From positions 1,116,001 to 1,180,000 of the forward strand of contig CM069442.1 in NCBI GenBank assembly GCA_035610835.1: a stretch of 64,000 bases of DNA. The letters run 5' to 3'. Below, piece after piece: positions 61,999-64,000 of this stretch (within the stretch, counting starts at the first letter, position 1; each line of letters opens with the position of its first letter). The notes under the pieces are model-generated. The model was not told where the DNA came from. It saw only the letters and a list, made by a program, of their open reading frames with translations, and did not search any database. Origin of the DNA: Ophiura sarsii. Taxonomy: Eukaryota; Echinodermata; Ophiuroidea; Amphilepidida; Ophiuridae. The position numbers and the translations under genes were made by a program.

Positions 61999-64000
61999 TT
62001 TGCCACTTTTTAAATTAAGTAAAATAGTTGAGCCCAATACGTAACAATCAATACAGAGGGAGGGGGTGTGAAAAAAGAAGACAAACAATTTTTGATTTTT
62101 TTTCTTTCTCTAAACTTTCTAAGTATTTTCACTGTTACGTATTGGGCCGGATGACCTTTTTTTTTGCCACTTTTTAAATTAAGTAAAATAGTTGAGCCCA
62201 ATACGTAACAATCAATACAGAGGGAGGGGGAGTGAAAAAAAGAAGATTTTTTTTTTTTGATTTTTTTTCTCTCTTAAACTTTCTAAGTATTTTCACTGTT
62301 ACGTATTGGGCCGGATGACTTTTTTTTTGCCACTTTTTAAATTAAGTAAAATAGTTGAGCCCAATACGTAACAATCAATACAGAGGGAGGGGGTGTGAAA
62401 AAAAGAAGACAAACAATTTTTGATTTTTTTTTCTCTAAACTTTTTAAGTATTTTCACTGTTACGTATTGGGCCGGATGACTTTTGTTTGCCACTTTTTAA
62501 ATTAAGTAAAATAGTTGAGCCCAATACGTAACAATCAATACAGAGGGAGGGGGTGTGAAAAAAAGAAGACAAACAATTTGAATTTGACGTAACAATCAAT
62601 ACAGAGGGAGGGGGAGTGAAAAAAAGAAGTTTTTTTTTTTTGATTTTTTTTTTCTCTAAACTTTCTAAGTATTTTCACTGTTACGTATTGGGCCGGATGA
62701 CTTTTTTTTTGCCACTTTTTAAATTAAGTAAAATAGTTGAGCCCAATACGTAACAATCAATACAGAGGGAGGGGGAGTGAAAAAAAGAAGAATTTTTTTT
62801 TTGATTTTTTTTTCTCTAAACTTTATAAGTATTTTCACTGTTACGTATTGGGCCGGAATGATTTTTTTTTTGCCACTTTTTAAATTAAGTAAAATAGTTG
62901 AGCCCAATACGTAACAATCAATACAGAGGGAGGGGGAGTGAAAAAAAGAAGAATTTTTTTTTTTTGATTTTTTTTTTCTCTAAACTTTATAAGTATTTTC
63001 ACTGTTACGTATTGGGCCGGAATGATTTTTTTTTTGCCACTTTTTAAATTAAGTAAAATAGTTGAGCCCAATACGTAACAATCAATACAGAATACAGAGG
63101 GAGGGGGAGTGAAAAAAAGAAGATTTTTTTTTTTTTGATTTTTTTTTCTTCTCTTAACTTTCTAAGTATTTTCACTGTTACGTATTGGGCCGGATGACTT
63201 TTTTGTTGCCACTTTTTAAATTAAGTAAAATAGTTGAGCCCAATACGTAACAATCAATACAGAGGGAGGGGGAGTGAAAAAAAGAAGAATTTTTTTTTTT
63301 TGATTTTTTTTCTCTCTAAACTTTCTAAGTATTTTCACTGTTACGTATTGGACCGGATGACTTTTTTTTGGCCACTTTTAAATTAAGTAAAATAGTTGAG
63401 CCCAATACGTAACAATCAATACAGAGGGAGGGGTGTGAAAAAAAGAAGACAAACAATTTTTGATTTTTTTTCTTCTCTAAACTTTCTAAGTATTTTCACT
63501 GTTACGTATTGGGCCGGATGACCTTTTTTTGCCACTTTTTAAATTAAGTAAAATAGTTGAGCCCAATACGTAACAATCAATACAGAGGGAGGGGGTGTGA
63601 AAAAAGAAGACAAACAATTTTTGATTTTTTTTCTCTAAACTTTCTAAGTATTTTCACTGTTACGTATTGGGCCGGATGACTTTTTTTTTGCCACTTTTTA
63701 AATTAAGTAAAATAGTTGAGCCCAATACGTAACAATCAATACAGAGGGAGGGGGTGTGAAAAAAAGAAGACAAACAATTTTTGATTTTTTTTTCTCTAAA
63801 CTTTCTAAGTATTTTCACTGTTACGTATTGGGCCGGATGACCTTTTTTTTTGCCACTTTTTAAATTAAGTAAAATAGTTGAGCCCAATACGTAACAATCA
63901 ATACAGAGGGAGGGGGAGTGAAAAAAAGAAGAATTTTTTTTTTTTGATTTTTTTTTTCTCTAAACTTTATAAGTATTTTCACTGTTACGTATTGGGCCGG
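61999..64000 (-). repeat. ~161-bp satellite array, inverted, about 12 monomers, runs off the window
   Basis: The same satellite as 44,909-49,578 in the opposite orientation: the anchor GTTGAGCCCAATACGTAAC occurs 12 times from about 62,028 to 63,873. Both subtypes are present. One monomer near 62,515-62,740 is rearranged, with a partial duplication of the ACGTAACAATCAATACAGAG block. Confidence 0.97.

Overview
This is eukaryotic (metazoan) genomic DNA, AT-rich and repeat-laden. It contains two recognisable host genes spread over short exons and long introns. Consensus GT-AG introns, invertebrate-type LINE, BEL/Pao, Ty3/Gypsy and Tc1/mariner relics, many non-autonomous DNA transposons and two conserved animal genes point to a marine invertebrate. 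An echinoderm or hemichordate is my best guess from the repeat style, at low confidence. There is no bacterial or plasmid content.

Layout. Positions 1-2.9 kb hold two possible Ser/Thr/Pro-rich exons of an unidentified plus-strand gene, then decayed Ty3/Gypsy reverse transcriptase and BEL/Pao-like pieces. Positions 3.1-8.2 kb form a mosaic: a dispersed two-part repeat, a broken protein kinase, a segment with an NNACTFIAL motif, four tandem 180-bp coding repeats ending in a Ulp1/SENP-like motif, and a broken Tc1/mariner transposase. Positions 9.8-27.5 kb (minus strand) carry a complete 12-exon DDX49-type DEAD-box RNA helicase gene. I rebuilt it exon by exon with matching splice phases: 502 codons plus stop. 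Its introns carry a LINE fragment, a hAT-like MITE with perfect 8-bp target duplication, an array of AGGTCA direct repeats, a 5'-truncated LINE, and a minisatellite that has amplified the exon 4 splice donor.

Positions 27,517-27,873 are a short head-to-head (probably bidirectional) promoter. From 27,874 on the plus strand starts a REEP5/REEP6-type (TB2/DP1/HVA22) ER-shaping protein gene. Three coding exons are visible (27.9, 34.8 and 43.9 kb); the rest lies beyond the window or was not found, so intron 3 probably exceeds 19 kb. Positions 44.9-49.6 kb inside that intron are a 29-copy, ~161-bp satellite. A 12-copy array of the same satellite in opposite orientation runs from 62.0 kb off the right edge. 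Between them lie a Harbinger-like element, GCGCGC-rich tandem repeats, a polypurine tract, a TIR element, a mariner-like element with a LINE nested in it, and a Tc1 fragment.

The two host genes have unrelated jobs (ribosome biogenesis RNA helicase; ER membrane curvature) and share only a promoter interval. The rest is mainly mobile-element and tandem-repeat sequence. All calls rest on reading the sequence and on remembered family motifs; no database search was run.
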